Source of the DNA: Rickettsiaceae bacterium
GTDB lineage: Bacteria > Pseudomonadota > Alphaproteobacteria > Rickettsiales > Rickettsiaceae
DNA length: 60,426 nucleotides
Direction: 5' to 3'
NCBI GenBank assembly: GCA_023301685.1
Contig: JALZUG010000029.1
Location: 1 to 60,426, forward strand
Shown: positions 18,699 through 29,085 of the stretch, one piece after another
Layout of the letters: the number at the start of each line of letters is the position of its first letter
Position numbering within the stretch: the stretch's first letter is position 1
Notes under the pieces: model-generated
Database searches by the model: none
What the model was told of the DNA's origin: nothing
Seen by the model: the letters and a program-made list of their open reading frames with translations, nothing else
Program-made: the position numbers and the translations under genes

Positions 18699-19444
18699 CG
18701 ACTCATTGAAGGCTTATCCTGCTTTGGTTTAGCGGAAGCAGTTCTATTTGTTTTTCTTTGCTGTCGTCTGTTTTCAATTTTTTCTGCTAATTTCTTGGCC
18801 TGTCTAACATATTGAGGTTCTAAAATAGCTTGTGACTGTTTAACTCTATCTGAATAAACTTCCTTGACGAACTGATTTGCTCTACCACCTATCTCTTGAT
18901 TTTCACTTTGCAAGTCTGCCGTATGCTTACCAATTGCTTTTATTCCAGATTCTAAAGATTTCATATCAACTGGCTTTCCATATATCTTGGCTTTAACTGC
19001 CTTAATAAAATTTGAAATATAATTTTTTGCCACTTCTACAAAGCTTGCCTTCTTTGATGAAATTCTATCTTGCAAATCAAGTTTTTCAGCTAATTGATCC
19101 CTGGCTTTCTCACTTGTTCCAACATTTTTTAATTCGCCAAAAACTTTATTAAACTCTCGGATTTCATCAATTTCAGTCTTAATAGCAGCTGTTTTTTTAT
19201 CAATATCCTTACCTTCAAAGCCCCAGTTAACATCATCACCCGCCTGAAGAGTAAGTCTAACTTTTACTAGATCAGATTGAAGTTCTGATAAATATTCTAG
19301 CCTTGCATTGGCAACTTCTTCCAATTTTGTCATTGGAGAATCTGGCCCATCAAATAGTTTAGCAACATCTGCCAAAGAGCTTTTTTCGCCTATTTTGTCT
19401 AAACTGTCTTTAAGATTTTGAAGCACTTCTTTATCGTTACTCAT
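18695..19444 (-). CDS. Soluble coiled-coil protein
   Basis: About 249 residues from ATG 19444, which has AGGTG 6 nt upstream; a GTG at 19453 overlaps that Shine-Dalgarno and is less likely. The product is highly charged with heptad-like helices (about residues 40-130) and a Lys/Arg/Gln-rich C-terminal tail (KLAEKIENRRQQRKTNRTAS). No signal peptide or membrane helix. Family not recognised. It is coupled by a 4-bp overlap to a membrane protein, so it may be the cytoplasmic partner of that protein or an exported factor. Confidence 0.75.
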   Translation of the reverse strand: MSNDKEVLQNLKDSLDKIGEKSSLADVAKLFDGPDSPMTKLEEVANARLEYLSELQSDLVKVRLTLQAGDDVNWGFEGKDIDKKTAAIKTEIDEIREFNKVFGELKNVGTSEKARDQLAEKLDLQDRISSKKASFVEVAKNYISNFIKAVKAKIYGKPVDMKSLESGIKAIGKHTADLQSENQEIGGRANQFVKEVYSDRVKQSQAILEPQYVRQAKKLAEKIENRRQQRKTNRTASAKPKQDKPSMSR

Positions 19445-19540
19445 AGCATTCACCTATAATTAAAATTTTAGAAACTCTAACTTTTTATGCTAAACTAGTT
19501 TAAATTGTAGTACAATAAATTTACAAAAATCTCTATAAGT

Positions 19541-20686
19541 TTAAGACCACATATTTTTCATTCGTGAGAAAAAACCTTCGTCCTTATAATTTGCATCTAC
19601 TTCACCCAACTCTTTATGCAACGTTTCAAGCAACTCTCTCTGTTTTTTGTTCAGTTTTTTGGGAGTATGAATATAAGCATGCGCGTACAAGTCACCTCTC
19701 GCAGATGACCTAACTTTTGACATGCCTTTTTCTTTTAAACGGACTCGATCACCCGTTTCAGTACCAGCAGGTATTTTAAGCTTAACTTTAGAACCATCAA
19801 TTAATGGTACGGAAACTTCACCACCCAGTGCAGCCTTTGTAAAACTTAGAGGTAGTTTAAAATGTAAATCGGCTCCATCAACTTGGTATATATCATGTGG
19901 CTTTACAGAAATAAATACATAAAGGTCTCCAGAAGACCCGCCTCGAATGCCAGCCTCTCCTTCACCAGCAATTCTAATTCTTGTATTATCTTCAATACCT
20001 GAGGGAACATTTACCATCAAATGTTTTTGTTTTGAATGCCTACCATGTCCATTACAAGTATTACAAGGATTTTTAATAACATTTCCTGATCCATTACATT
20101 TACTACAAGTCTGCTCAACAGCAAAAAAACCTTGCTGCATGCGAACTGCTCCAGCACCACCACATTGCGGACAAGTATTTGTACTTCCCTTATCTTTGGT
20201 TCCATGACCATCACAAGGTGTGCATTTTACTTCTGTTGTAAAATTTATCTTCTTATCAAGCCCCTTAAACGCATCTTCTAAACTTATCTCAAGATTATAT
20301 TTTAAATCTGAACCTCTGACTTGCGGCGATCTTGTTCTGCCTCCGCCTCTTCCTCCCATAAAGTCACTAAAGAAGTCTCCGAATATATCATTCATATCAG
20401 CGCCGGCAAAACCACTCTGACCACCAAAACCGCCAAAGCCTCCTGCCCCTGCACCTCCATTTTCAAACGCGCCATGGCCGAATCTATCGTAAGCAGCTTT
20501 TTTCTGATCGTCTTTTAAAACTTCATACGCTTCGCTAAGCTCTTTAAATTTTTTCTCAGCATCCGGATCATCACTATTTTTATCTGGATGATATTTCTTA
20601 GCCAATTTTAAGTATGCTTTCTTAATCTCTTGTGAGCTAGCAGAGCGTGAAATTCCAAGAACGTCATAATAATCTTTTTTTGACAT
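19541..20686 (-). CDS. dnaJ: DnaJ, Hsp40 co-chaperone
   Basis: 381 residues with all type-I DnaJ parts: J domain with the HPD motif (KKYHPDKNS, about residues 30-36), Gly/Phe-rich linker (about 75-120), four CxxCxGxG zinc motifs ([32 protein letters not shown], about 145-215), and the C-terminal substrate-binding domain. It delivers unfolded clients to DnaK and stimulates its ATPase. It follows dnaK by about 70 bp. Confidence 0.98.
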   Translation of the reverse strand: MSKKDYYDVLGISRSASSQEIKKAYLKLAKKYHPDKNSDDPDAEKKFKELSEAYEVLKDDQKKAAYDRFGHGAFENGGAGAGGFGGFGGQSGFAGADMNDIFGDFFSDFMGGRGGGRTRSPQVRGSDLKYNLEISLEDAFKGLDKKINFTTEVKCTPCDGHGTKDKGSTNTCPQCGGAGAVRMQQGFFAVEQTCSKCNGSGNVIKNPCNTCNGHGRHSKQKHLMVNVPSGIEDNTRIRIAGEGEAGIRGGSSGDLYVFISVKPHDIYQVDGADLHFKLPLSFTKAALGGEVSVPLIDGSKVKLKIPAGTETGDRVRLKEKGMSKVRSSARGDLYAHAYIHTPKKLNKKQRELLETLHKELGEVDANYKDEGFFSRMKNMWS

Positions 20687-20755
20687 ATGTTCAGTATTAA
20701 CCTCAAAGATTTATGCTAATTGCCAGGAAACTTATACATTCACCTGGCAAATAAA

Positions 20756-22693
20756 CTATTTACTATCGCTTACGTCTTTAAACTCACCGTCAACAACTTT
20801 TGCATCTGATGAAGCCGATGCAGAATCACCAGAAGCTTGTTGCTGTTCTGGGCCTGTAGCACCAGCTGCAGCGGCCTCTGCATCAGCTGCAGCACCGTAC
20901 ATTGCTTCTCCAATTTTCATACTGGCGGCCGCTAAGCTTTCTGTTTTTGCATTAATTTGCTCAATATCATCTTCATTTTCCATTGCTTTTTTTAGTTCAG
21001 CAATAGACTCTTCGACATTTTTCTTATCAGATTCAGAAATTTTATCACCATTATCCTTTAAGTTCTTCTCAGTTGAATAGATTAAAGCATCTGCCTTATT
21101 TTTTGTCTCTATAGATTCTTTGCGCTTCTTATCATCAGTGGCATTTTTTTCCGCATCCTGAATCATATCCTCAATCTCATCATCTTTAAGACCACCAGAC
21201 GCTTGAATAGTAACTTTTTGCTCTTTGCCACTCGCTTTATCCGTAGCAGAAACGTGCACTATACCATTAACATCAATATCAAAAGTCACTTCAATTTGCG
21301 GCATTCCGCGCGGAGAAGGTGGAATTCCTTCCAAATTAAATTGGCCTAATATTTTATTATGGGCAGCAAGTTCACGCTCTCCCTGGAAGACCCTAATCGT
21401 TACAGCGTGCTGATTATCTTCAGCCGTTGAAAATACCTGACTTTTCTTTGCTGGAATTGTTGTATTCCTATCAATTAAGCGAGTAAACACACCACCTAAA
21501 GTCTCAATACCTAGAGATAAAGGAGTAACATCAAGAAGCAATACATCTTTAACATCACCTTGTAGCACGCCACCTTGAATCGCAGCACCAAGAGCTACAA
21601 CTTCATCAGGATTAACACCTTTATGAGGCTCACGGCCAAAGAATTCCTTCACTTTCTCAATTACTTTTGGCATTCTAGTCATACCACCAACAAGAATTAC
21701 CTCGTCAACTTCGGTTGGTTTAATTCCAGCATCTTTCAATGCTTTCTTACAAGGCTCCATACTACGATCAATCAAATCTTCAACTAATGATTCTAGTTTT
21801 GATCTTGTAAGCTTAATATTCATATGTTTTGGACCAGATGCATCCGCTGTAATATAAGGCAAATTAATATCAGTTTGCTGCGTAGTTGACAGTTCTTTTT
21901 TAGCTTTCTCAGCGGCTTCTTTTAGCCTTTGCAAAGCTAGTGGGTCATTCTTTAAATCAACAGATGTTTCCTTCTTAAATTCGTCGATTAAGTAATTTAA
22001 GATCTTCATGTCGAAATCTTCACCACCAAGGAATGTATCACCATTAGTAGCTTTTACTTCAAATACACCATCACCAATTTCAAGAACTGATACATCAAAT
22101 GTACCACCACCCAGATCATATACCGCTATTGTCTTGTTTTCGATTTTATCAAGACCATATGCAAGCGCAGCTGCAGTTGGTTCGTTAATAATACGCTTTA
22201 CTTCCAAACCAGCAATCTTACCTGCATCCTTTGTTGCTTGTCTTTGAGCATCATTAAAATATGCAGGAACAGTAATTACAGCCTGAGTAACCGTTTCACC
22301 AAGAAAATTCTCAGCAGTTTCTTTCATTTTTTGCAAAACATATGCGCTAATTTGACTTGGAGAATATTTTTTATCTTCAACTTCAACCCAAGCATCACCA
22401 TTATCAGATTTTACAATCTTATAAGGCACCATTTCCTTATCCTTTTTAACTGTTGGGTCTTCAAAATTACGACCAATCAATCTTTTAATTGCAAATAATG
22501 TGTTATTTGGATTAGTCACAGCTTGTCTTTTTGCAGGTTGACCTACTAATCTTTCATCACCTTCTGTAAACCCTACCATAGAAGCAGTAGTTCTTTCACC
22601 TTCTGCATTAGCCAAAACTTTAGGCTCCTTACCGTCCATAACGGCTACACATGAATTAGTAGTACCTAAATCTATCCCTATAACTTTTCCCAT
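20756..22693 (-). CDS. dnaK: DnaK, Hsp70 chaperone
   Basis: 645 residues starting with [20 protein letters not shown]. The three Hsp70 signatures are present ([26 protein letters not shown] region, and [13 protein letters not shown]), with the substrate-binding domain and lid after about residue 390. The tail is Ala/Gln/Ser-rich and ends with [12 protein letters not shown]-driven folding of proteins in the cytoplasm. A strong RpoH-type promoter lies upstream, shared with the divergent protease gene region. Confidence 0.99.
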   Translation of the reverse strand: MGKVIGIDLGTTNSCVAVMDGKEPKVLANAEGERTTASMVGFTEGDERLVGQPAKRQAVTNPNNTLFAIKRLIGRNFEDPTVKKDKEMVPYKIVKSDNGDAWVEVEDKKYSPSQISAYVLQKMKETAENFLGETVTQAVITVPAYFNDAQRQATKDAGKIAGLEVKRIINEPTAAALAYGLDKIENKTIAVYDLGGGTFDVSVLEIGDGVFEVKATNGDTFLGGEDFDMKILNYLIDEFKKETSVDLKNDPLALQRLKEAAEKAKKELSTTQQTDINLPYITADASGPKHMNIKLTRSKLESLVEDLIDRSMEPCKKALKDAGIKPTEVDEVILVGGMTRMPKVIEKVKEFFGREPHKGVNPDEVVALGAAIQGGVLQGDVKDVLLLDVTPLSLGIETLGGVFTRLIDRNTTIPAKKSQVFSTAEDNQHAVTIRVFQGERELAAHNKILGQFNLEGIPPSPRGMPQIEVTFDIDVNGIVHVSATDKASGKEQKVTIQASGGLKDDEIEDMIQDAEKNATDDKKRKESIETKNKADALIYSTEKNLKDNGDKISESDKKNVEESIAELKKAMENEDDIEQINAKTESLAAASMKIGEAMYGAAADAEAAAAGATGPEQQQASGDSASASSDAKVVDGEFKDVSDSK

Positions 22694-22769
22694 ATAAAAA
22701 ACCTCTCATCAAATTTGTTTATTGACTTAAGAGCTATAATCTGCTCTTGTAACCAATCCATGTATGTTC

Positions 22770-22797
22770 ATATAGGGCATAATATTTTATTTACAAG
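22770..22797 (-). promoter_or_regulatory. RpoH (heat-shock) promoter of dnaK
   Basis: Minus strand: CTTG (22797-22794), a 17-bp spacer and CCTATAT (22776-22770), a full match to the alphaproteobacterial sigma-32 pattern CTTG-N17/18-CYTATNT. The start codon is about 75 bp downstream. The surrounding ctcttgtaa (22744-22752) / ttacaagag (22791-22799) is a perfect inverted repeat, so a CTTG box also faces the divergent protease gene. Confidence 0.62.
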
Positions 22798-22813
22798 AGT
22801 CTAGAGTGAGAAA

Positions 22814-24265
22814 ATGCTAAAAATATTAAAAGTTTTTGCTGTTATTGTACTTTTTATTGATCTAAATACAGTTGCAAGCGATAAAATAAAAGATATTGAA
22901 AAAGTAAGAAAAGCTATCGTGACTATCAATAGCAGAGTACCAGTGTCCGCATATCAAAATACTGGTAGCTGGTCTGGAACTGGATTTATAGTTGATAGCA
23001 AGGATGGATACTTAGTCACTAATAATCATGTAGTTGGAAGAGCTAGTGTTGGTACATATTTTATTACTTTTCACAACGGTAAGCAAGCAGAAGCAAAAGT
23101 TGCATACTACGATATGTACGCAGATTTTGCCGTATTAAAAGTAAATCCAGCTGACCTTCCGAAAGAAATAGAGTCTATTAACTTCACCAATGAAATACCA
23201 AAGCTTGGAACTGACGTGTTTATAGTTGGTAATACGGAAGGCTTAGGGTTCTCTTTCCACAGCGGATACTTATCAGATTTATACGAAATAAATGGTGAGA
23301 TGCCTCAAGGCTCCTATGTAATTAATATGAACTCTACGGGTGGCGCAAGTGGATCACCAGTATTAAACTCAGAAAATAAAGCAATTGGAGTATTATACGG
23401 AGGTGGAAAAACTCACTCAGTAGCACTAAAAGGAGCATACGTTCAACGCGTACTAAGCGAATTGAAATCCAATAAATTAACACCGACAAGAAATCATATT
23501 GGAATAATTACTACACTCTATTCTTTAGATAAAGCTGTAAAACACAGAGGATTCAGCAAAAGTGAGATGGAAAAATATATAAAAGAATTTCCTGACTCTA
23601 GAAATCGAGTAATAGTTGTACATTCAGTATTGCCAGGTGGCACTGCAGAATCTACATTAAAACCTGGAGATATATTGTGGAAAATTGATGGTAAAAAAAT
23701 TGCAGCTGATTTAACTATCTTTGATCTTGGAATGAATAATGCAAAATCTAATAAAATCTCTCTAACAATTATTAGAGATGGTAAAAAAATTGATAAAGAC
23801 GTAAAACTATACGATATAGAAAAAAACAAGGTCTCAAGGATGCTAGACTTTGCCGGAGGATTATTCTTTGAAGCGGATGATTTTGTATCATCGAAATCAG
23901 GTGTACCTATTGGTAGCGTAGCACTTGCAAACGTACAAACAGGTAGTAGCTTCAGCAGCATACCCGAAATGTTTGTCCAGGACAATAAAAGCGTATATAG
24001 ACTATGGATAAAATCATTAAATAGTTCTACTGTGAATAATCTGACGGAATTAATATCAGCTACAAACAAAGCTATAGCAGATAAATATATAAATATCGAG
24101 TATCGCAATTTTCAACCATATTATCCAACTTTTGCTCCAGATAGAGGCTTCATATCTGCCCATAAAAATTTAATGGAGGATGTAACTTTCGATAGTATCG
24201 ATACAAAGCCAAGAATAATTAAATTTGATAAACAAAAATTGGAATGGGTTTCTGAAGGGATTTAA
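22814..24265 (+). CDS. HtrA/DegP-like periplasmic serine protease with PDZ domain
   Basis: 483 residues with an N-terminal signal peptide (about residues 1-22). The trypsin-like domain has the catalytic His in TNNHVVG (about residue 72), a DFAVLKV aspartate motif and the nucleophile in GGASGSPV (Ser about 179); the usual GNSGGP is changed to GASGSP. One PDZ domain follows (about 255-330, VLPGGTAESTLKPGDILWKIDG). The last about 150 residues match no domain I recognise. Likely envelope quality control. It is divergent from dnaK and faces the same heat-shock promoter region. The gene symbol is left blank because DegP, DegQ and divergent relatives cannot be separated. Confidence 0.85.
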   Translation: MLKILKVFAVIVLFIDLNTVASDKIKDIEKVRKAIVTINSRVPVSAYQNTGSWSGTGFIVDSKDGYLVTNNHVVGRASVGTYFITFHNGKQAEAKVAYYDMYADFAVLKVNPADLPKEIESINFTNEIPKLGTDVFIVGNTEGLGFSFHSGYLSDLYEINGEMPQGSYVINMNSTGGASGSPVLNSENKAIGVLYGGGKTHSVALKGAYVQRVLSELKSNKLTPTRNHIGIITTLYSLDKAVKHRGFSKSEMEKYIKEFPDSRNRVIVVHSVLPGGTAESTLKPGDILWKIDGKKIAADLTIFDLGMNNAKSNKISLTIIRDGKKIDKDVKLYDIEKNKVSRMLDFAGGLFFEADDFVSSKSGVPIGSVALANVQTGSSFSSIPEMFVQDNKSVYRLWIKSLNSSTVNNLTELISATNKAIADKYINIEYRNFQPYYPTFAPDRGFISAHKNLMEDVTFDSIDTKPRIIKFDKQKLEWVSEGI

Positions 24266-24497
24266 CAAATCAGTCAGACCACCTATAAATTGGGCGCATT
24301 AGTACGTAGAGTTATATACATATTACTTACGCCCAATATTCATTGGTAAACCGATAGAACTGCAATTCTAAGTTCAAAGCAGATAGCTATGTTATTAGAA
24401 TAGCTCAGTTTATACCCAGAAAATACAAAAAACACTTGCAAAAATTACCCAAAATTCATATAAATAACTCACTTAATTAATTAACAAAGGTTTACGT
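24266..24497. other. Intergenic region before ndk
   Basis: 232 bp holding a perfect 8-bp inverted repeat attgggcg (24289-24296) / cgcccaat (24330-24337) with a 33-nt loop and no T-run, and the ndk promoter near its right end. Confidence 0.5.
24436..24464 (+). promoter_or_regulatory. Sigma-70 promoter for ndk
   Basis: TTGCAA (24436-24441), exactly 17 bp, TATAAA (24459-24464), 33 bp before the ndk ATG. A strong match for both boxes and spacing. It probably also drives mnmG and the following genes. Confidence 0.65.
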
Positions 24498-24920
24498 ATG
24501 TCAATCGAATATACTTTTTCTATAATCAAACCAGATGCAACTGAAAGAAATCTAACTGGGAAGATTAATTCATATCTAGAAGCAGCTGACTTAAAAATTG
24601 TTGCTCAAAAAATGGTTCATCTATCTGAAGAACAAGCTAAAGAATTCTATGCAGAGCATAGTGAAAGACCTTTTTTTGGTAGCTTAATTTCTTATATGAC
24701 GTCAGCTCCAGTAGTATTGCAAGTCTTAAAAGGCGAAAGCGCAGTGCTTAAAAATAGAGAAGTAATGGGAGCAACTAACCCAGAAGAAGCTGAAAATGGA
24801 ACAATAAGAAAGGATTTTGCTCAAAATATAGAAGCAAATAGTATCCATGGATCAGACAGCTCAGAGAGTGCAAAAAGAGAAATAGGATTTTTCTTTGATG
24901 AAAGCGAAATAGTAGCTTAA
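24498..24920 (+). CDS. ndk: Nucleoside diphosphate kinase
   Basis: 140 residues, the normal bacterial length. The active-site histidine signature [12 protein letters not shown] (His about residue 117) and the N-terminal [13 protein letters not shown] motif are intact. Transfers the gamma-phosphate from ATP to other NDPs. First gene of a plus-strand run that continues into mnmG after 21 bp. Confidence 0.97.
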   Translation: MSIEYTFSIIKPDATERNLTGKINSYLEAADLKIVAQKMVHLSEEQAKEFYAEHSERPFFGSLISYMTSAPVVLQVLKGESAVLKNREVMGATNPEEAENGTIRKDFAQNIEANSIHGSDSSESAKREIGFFFDESEIVA

Positions 24921-24933
24921 ACATATAAATAAC

Positions 24934-24949
24934 TGTTTCACGTGAAAAA
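24934..24949. promoter_or_regulatory. parS-like site overlapping the mnmG start
   Basis: TGTTTCACGTGAAAAA matches the near-universal parS palindrome TGTTTCACGTGAAACA at 15 of 16 bases. The start GTG of mnmG lies inside it. parA and parB are 2.5-3 kb downstream. Confidence 0.75.
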
Positions 24950-26795
24950 AGAATATAGTGTAATTGTAATTGGAGGAGGACATGCTGGTTGTGAAGCAGC
25001 TGCAGCTGCAGCTAGGACTGGCACCAATACTTTATTGATTACTCTAAAGCCCGAAAATTTGGGTGAAATGTCGTGTAATCCTGCAATAGGAGGCGTAGCA
25101 AAAGGTATTCTTGTTAAAGAAATTGACGCTCTAGACGGCTTAATGGCTAGAGTAATCGACAAAGCAGGAATTCATTATAAAATGCTCAATGAAAGTAAAG
25201 GACCAGCTGTGTGGGGCCCAAGAGCTCAAGCTGACCGAGCGCTATACAGAGCAGCAATGCATGAGGAAATTACAAACTATCCTAATCTCTCCGTTTTATA
25301 TGATTCAGTAGAAGATATAGAAATAGTAGATGGGAAGGTGAATTCTGTAATTACTAAACATAACAATAAAATTGCCTGTAAAAAAGTAATATTAACAACA
25401 GGCACTTTCTTGGATGGTGTAATTCATATAGGTAAAAAAACAATTCCAGCCGGAAGAGCTGGAGAAGACCCATCAATCGGATTATCTAATACACTAAAAA
25501 AATTAGATTTTGCTTTAGGGCGCCTAAAAACTGGGACGCCCCCAAGAATAGATGGCAATACTATAGATTATAGTAAGATTGAAATACAGCCTGGAGATAA
25601 AATACCAAGGCCGTTTTCTGAAATGACAGAAAATGTTGAGGTAAAGCAAATAAATTGTTTTATAACCAGAACTACACCAGAAACACACAAAATAATTAGA
25701 GATAATCTAGATCAATCAGCAATGTATTCTGGACAAATTGAAGGGGTTGGGCCAAGATATTGTCCATCTATTGAGGATAAAATTGTTAGATTCAGCTCAA
25801 AAGAAAACCACCAAATTTTCTTAGAACCCGAAGGTTTGGATGATTCAACTATATATCCAAATGGAATATCTACATCCCTGCCTGAAGATATTCAAGAAAA
25901 ATGGCTTAAAACAATTCCGGGTTTAGAGAATGCCAAAATATTACAGCCTGGATATGCTATTGAGTATGATTATGTAGACCCTAGAGAACTTAAAAATACG
26001 TTAGAAACAAAAAAGATTAATGGCCTATATTTCGCAGGACAGATTAATGGAACAACTGGCTACGAAGAAGCAGGTGCGCAAGGATTAATTTCCGGAATTA
26101 ATGCTGCACTTGCATGCTCCTCATCCAAAGAATTTATCCTAACTAGATCTGATTCTTATATTGGTGTAATGATTGATGATTTAATCACACTAGGTACATC
26201 TGAACCATATAGAATGTTCACTTCACGTTCTGAATACAGATTGTCACTTCGTGCTGATAATGCAGATATTCGTCTTACAAATAAGGGGATAGAAGTGGGA
26301 ATCATTGGTAGTACTAGAAAGAAAAAATTCTTAGAAAAAATAGAGAATATTAGTATTGCCAAAAACTTACTAAGTGAAAAAAAAATAACTACGAGCAAGC
26401 TAGCAAAATTTGGTATTTCCGTTTCTCAAGATGGTTCAAAAAAATCAGCCTATAAGTTGTTAGGACTACCCAATTTTGGAATTAACAAAACTGCAGAAAT
26501 TTTTCCTGAAATTCTTGAAATAAATTCTACAATTCTTAATTATTTACAAATTGAATCAAAATATTCAGCTTATTTAAAAAGGCAAAATCAAGATATAAAA
26601 TTATTCAATGATGAGGAAGAGTGCAAAATTCCAAGTAAAGTTAACTACTCATCGGTAAAAAGCCTTTCACTTGAGATGCAAGAAAAACTTTCATATCACC
26701 GACCTAAAACAATTGGTGCAGCCCGGAGAATACCAGGCGTGACACCAGCTGCTTTGACTGCTATTATTGTTCATATAAAAACTAATTCTCTATAA
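24942..26795 (+). CDS. mnmG: MnmG (GidA), tRNA wobble uridine carboxymethylaminomethyl enzyme
   Basis: 617 residues from a GTG start set inside a parS-like palindrome. FAD-binding N terminus [13 protein letters not shown], the [15 protein letters not shown] motif, the [16 protein letters not shown] motif and the C-terminal [14 protein letters not shown] tail are all present. With MnmE (not in the window) it modifies U34 of tRNAs. It is followed at 14 bp by rsmG, then parA and parB, the classical origin-proximal order. Confidence 0.97.
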   Translation: MKKEYSVIVIGGGHAGCEAAAAAARTGTNTLLITLKPENLGEMSCNPAIGGVAKGILVKEIDALDGLMARVIDKAGIHYKMLNESKGPAVWGPRAQADRALYRAAMHEEITNYPNLSVLYDSVEDIEIVDGKVNSVITKHNNKIACKKVILTTGTFLDGVIHIGKKTIPAGRAGEDPSIGLSNTLKKLDFALGRLKTGTPPRIDGNTIDYSKIEIQPGDKIPRPFSEMTENVEVKQINCFITRTTPETHKIIRDNLDQSAMYSGQIEGVGPRYCPSIEDKIVRFSSKENHQIFLEPEGLDDSTIYPNGISTSLPEDIQEKWLKTIPGLENAKILQPGYAIEYDYVDPRELKNTLETKKINGLYFAGQINGTTGYEEAGAQGLISGINAALACSSSKEFILTRSDSYIGVMIDDLITLGTSEPYRMFTSRSEYRLSLRADNADIRLTNKGIEVGIIGSTRKKKFLEKIENISIAKNLLSEKKITTSKLAKFGISVSQDGSKKSAYKLLGLPNFGINKTAEIFPEILEINSTILNYLQIESKYSAYLKRQNQDIKLFNDEEECKIPSKVNYSSVKSLSLEMQEKLSYHRPKTIGAARRIPGVTPAALTAIIVHIKTNSL

Positions 26796-26809
26796 AAACT
26801 GAATTTAAT

Positions 26810-27397
26810 ATGAATAAGATACAGAACTTTGTTTCACGTGAAGCATTCGAAAAAATTATTGAATTCGAAAAATTATTGCTTAAATGGAATAAAACAATAA
26901 ATCTTATTTCCGCAAAAACATCTGGAAATATAATGAATCGTCACATATTAGATTCATTGCAGCTTTTGCCCCTTATAGACAAAAACTCAAAAATAATTGA
27001 TCTTGGATCAGGAGCTGGTTTTCCAGCAATTATTCTCAGCATTGCTGGAATCAAGGACATTACGTTAATTGAAAGTGATTCTAGAAAAACAGCCTTCCTT
27101 CTTCAGGCATCAAAACTCTCTAATAATAATATTGAAATAATTAATGATAGAATTGAGAATATTGATAATTTGCAGTGCGATATAATAACATCCAGAGCAT
27201 TTGCCGAATTATATTCTATTTTTGAGTTTAGTTCTAAAATAAAAGTGCGAAATAAATTTCTGTTGCATAAGGGCGCTGGATATAAAAATGAAATACTAAA
27301 AGCTCAAAAACATTGGTTGTTTAATAAAACAGTTCATGATAGCATCACTTCAGAAACTGGCAAAATCCTAGAAATTACTGATTTAACACGTACATAA
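26810..27397 (+). CDS. rsmG: RsmG (GidB), 16S rRNA m7G527 methyltransferase
   Basis: 195 residues with the SAM-binding motif IDLGSGAGFPAIILS (about residues 62-76), and the conserved N-terminal LLKWNKTINLIS and RHILDSLQLLP motifs. It methylates G527 of 16S rRNA. Its stop codon is directly followed by the parA ATG without any gap. A second parS-like site lies within its first codons. Confidence 0.96.
   Translation: MNKIQNFVSREAFEKIIEFEKLLLKWNKTINLISAKTSGNIMNRHILDSLQLLPLIDKNSKIIDLGSGAGFPAIILSIAGIKDITLIESDSRKTAFLLQASKLSNNNIEIINDRIENIDNLQCDIITSRAFAELYSIFEFSSKIKVRNKFLLHKGAGYKNEILKAQKHWLFNKTVHDSITSETGKILEITDLTRT
26830..26845. promoter_or_regulatory. parS-like site within rsmG
   Basis: TGTTTCACGTGAAGCA matches the consensus TGTTTCACGTGAAACA at 15 of 16 bases; it encodes residues 8-13 of RsmG. 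Second such site within 1.9 kb, close to parAB. Confidence 0.75.
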
Positions 27398-28195
27398 ATG
27401 ACTGCAAAAATTATTTCCATTGTGAATCAAAAAGGTGGGGTAGGGAAGACGACAACAGCTGTTAATTTGTCTACAATATTTGCTGTAATGGAGAAAAAAG
27501 TATTACTAATCGACCTTGATTCTCAAGGAAATAGCAGTAGTGGGCTTGGAATAAAACAAGAAGACAGAAAAATTACTTCGTATCACGTAATGTGCAATTT
27601 AGATTCTGCATCAAATGCAATAATTGAAACAGGAATCCCAAAATTATCAATTATCACTGCAAATACTAACTTAGCTGCTATTGAGCTTGATTTGATTGAT
27701 AAAGATAATCATGAAACAGTACTAAAAAACAAATTATCAAGTGTTTTAGATCAGTTTGACTACATAATTATAGATTGTCCACCTTCACTCAACATACTGA
27801 CTCTAAATGCTCTTGTTGCAAGCAATGAAGTCATCATTCCGATGTTATGTGATTTTTATTCACTTGAGGGATTAAGTCATTTGCTTAAAACTGTGGAGAT
27901 AGTTGAAAAAAAATTAAATCCTATTATAAAAGTGGGTGGAATCTTACTGACTATGTATGATAAAAGAAACCGTTTAACGGAACAAGTAGAGAAAGATGTT
28001 AGGAATTGCCTAGGAAAATTAGTATATAACACAATTATACCCAGAAATATAAAAGTTTCAGAAGCACCTTCACATGGGAAATCTGTAATTATATATGATC
28101 ATAACTGCTCAGGATCAAGAGCATATATTAATTTGGCAAAAGAAATAGTAAAACGAGAAAAAGTAGGAAACAAAAAATTGGCGGCTTCCGCATAA
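27398..28195 (+). CDS. parA: ParA (Soj), chromosome partitioning ATPase
   Basis: 265 residues. Deviant Walker A NQKGGVGKTTTAVNLS at residues about 10-25, Walker A' LLIDLDSQGN and Walker B IIIDCPPSLN are intact. It is the short chromosomal type without an N-terminal HTH. It segregates the origin region by ATP-dependent DNA binding, stimulated by ParB. It begins the base after the rsmG stop and is 18 bp before parB. Confidence 0.97.
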   Translation: MTAKIISIVNQKGGVGKTTTAVNLSTIFAVMEKKVLLIDLDSQGNSSSGLGIKQEDRKITSYHVMCNLDSASNAIIETGIPKLSIITANTNLAAIELDLIDKDNHETVLKNKLSSVLDQFDYIIIDCPPSLNILTLNALVASNEVIIPMLCDFYSLEGLSHLLKTVEIVEKKLNPIIKVGGILLTMYDKRNRLTEQVEKDVRNCLGKLVYNTIIPRNIKVSEAPSHGKSVIIYDHNCSGSRAYINLAKEIVKREKVGNKKLAASA

Positions 28196-28213
28196 ATATT
28201 TTAGGAAACTATT

Positions 28214-29077
28214 ATGAGAAACAAAGCTTTAGGAAGAGGGTTATCTTCATTATTAAAAGAAGAAATAGTACCAATAGAAGTTACAGAAGCTACAAATCAA
28301 GTTGATATAGGCTTAATATATGCAAATAGTGCTCAGCCAAGAAAGTACTTTGATGATGAAAAAATACAAGAACTTGCTAATTCAATCTCTACTCACGGTC
28401 TCCTTCAACCAATTATTGTCAAAAAAGATGACTCTGGAAAATATAAAATTGTAGCTGGAGAAAGAAGATATAGAGCATCTAAAATAGCTCAGCTTAAAGA
28501 AATTCCTGTTATTATAAAAGATTTTGATGAAAAAGAAGTTTTTGAAGTTGCTTTAATTGAAAATATACAAAGAGATGAATTAACAGCAATAGAAGAGGCA
28601 GAAGGGTATCAAAAACTAGTAAATGAATATGGTTATACTCAAAGTGAAATTGCATCTGTAATTGGTAAGAGCCGCTCGCACATAGCAAATTTACTGCGTC
28701 TAAATCAACTTCCAGAATCTGTAAAAAACATGGTTAATGATGGATCATTGAGTATGGGTCATGCAAGGTGCTTAGTTGGCCTTGATAATGCAGAAGAGAT
28801 GGCCAAAAGAATAATTTCGAATGATTTGAGTGTTCGAAAAACGGAAGAGCTAGTTTCTGGTGATAAGAATGCCGACAAACCTGAAAAATCTAAAAGATTA
28901 AAGAAATCAGAACCAAAATACCAAGAACAAGATGAAGATCTGATAATGCTTAGTGACTCGCTAAGTGAAAAGTTTGGTGTAAAAGTTATTGTTGAAAATT
29001 CTAATAATGGCGGTAGAATATCGATTTACTATAGCAATCTTGAAGAGTTAGACTCTATTTTAACAAAATTTGATTAG
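28214..29077 (+). CDS. parB: ParB (Spo0J), parS-binding CTPase
   Basis: 287 residues. N-terminal [10 protein letters not shown], the CTP-binding [11 protein letters not shown] motif, the [19 protein letters not shown] segment, quoted by its [14 protein letters not shown] core, and the [25 protein letters not shown], quoted by its [19 protein letters not shown] core, are all present. It loads at parS and spreads to form the partition complex. Two parS-like sites lie 1.4-3.3 kb upstream, at mnmG and rsmG. Confidence 0.97.
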   Translation: MRNKALGRGLSSLLKEEIVPIEVTEATNQVDIGLIYANSAQPRKYFDDEKIQELANSISTHGLLQPIIVKKDDSGKYKIVAGERRYRASKIAQLKEIPVIIKDFDEKEVFEVALIENIQRDELTAIEEAEGYQKLVNEYGYTQSEIASVIGKSRSHIANLLRLNQLPESVKNMVNDGSLSMGHARCLVGLDNAEEMAKRIISNDLSVRKTEELVSGDKNADKPEKSKRLKKSEPKYQEQDEDLIMLSDSLSEKFGVKVIVENSNNGGRISIYYSNLEELDSILTKFD

Positions 29078-29085
29078 CGAGAAAT

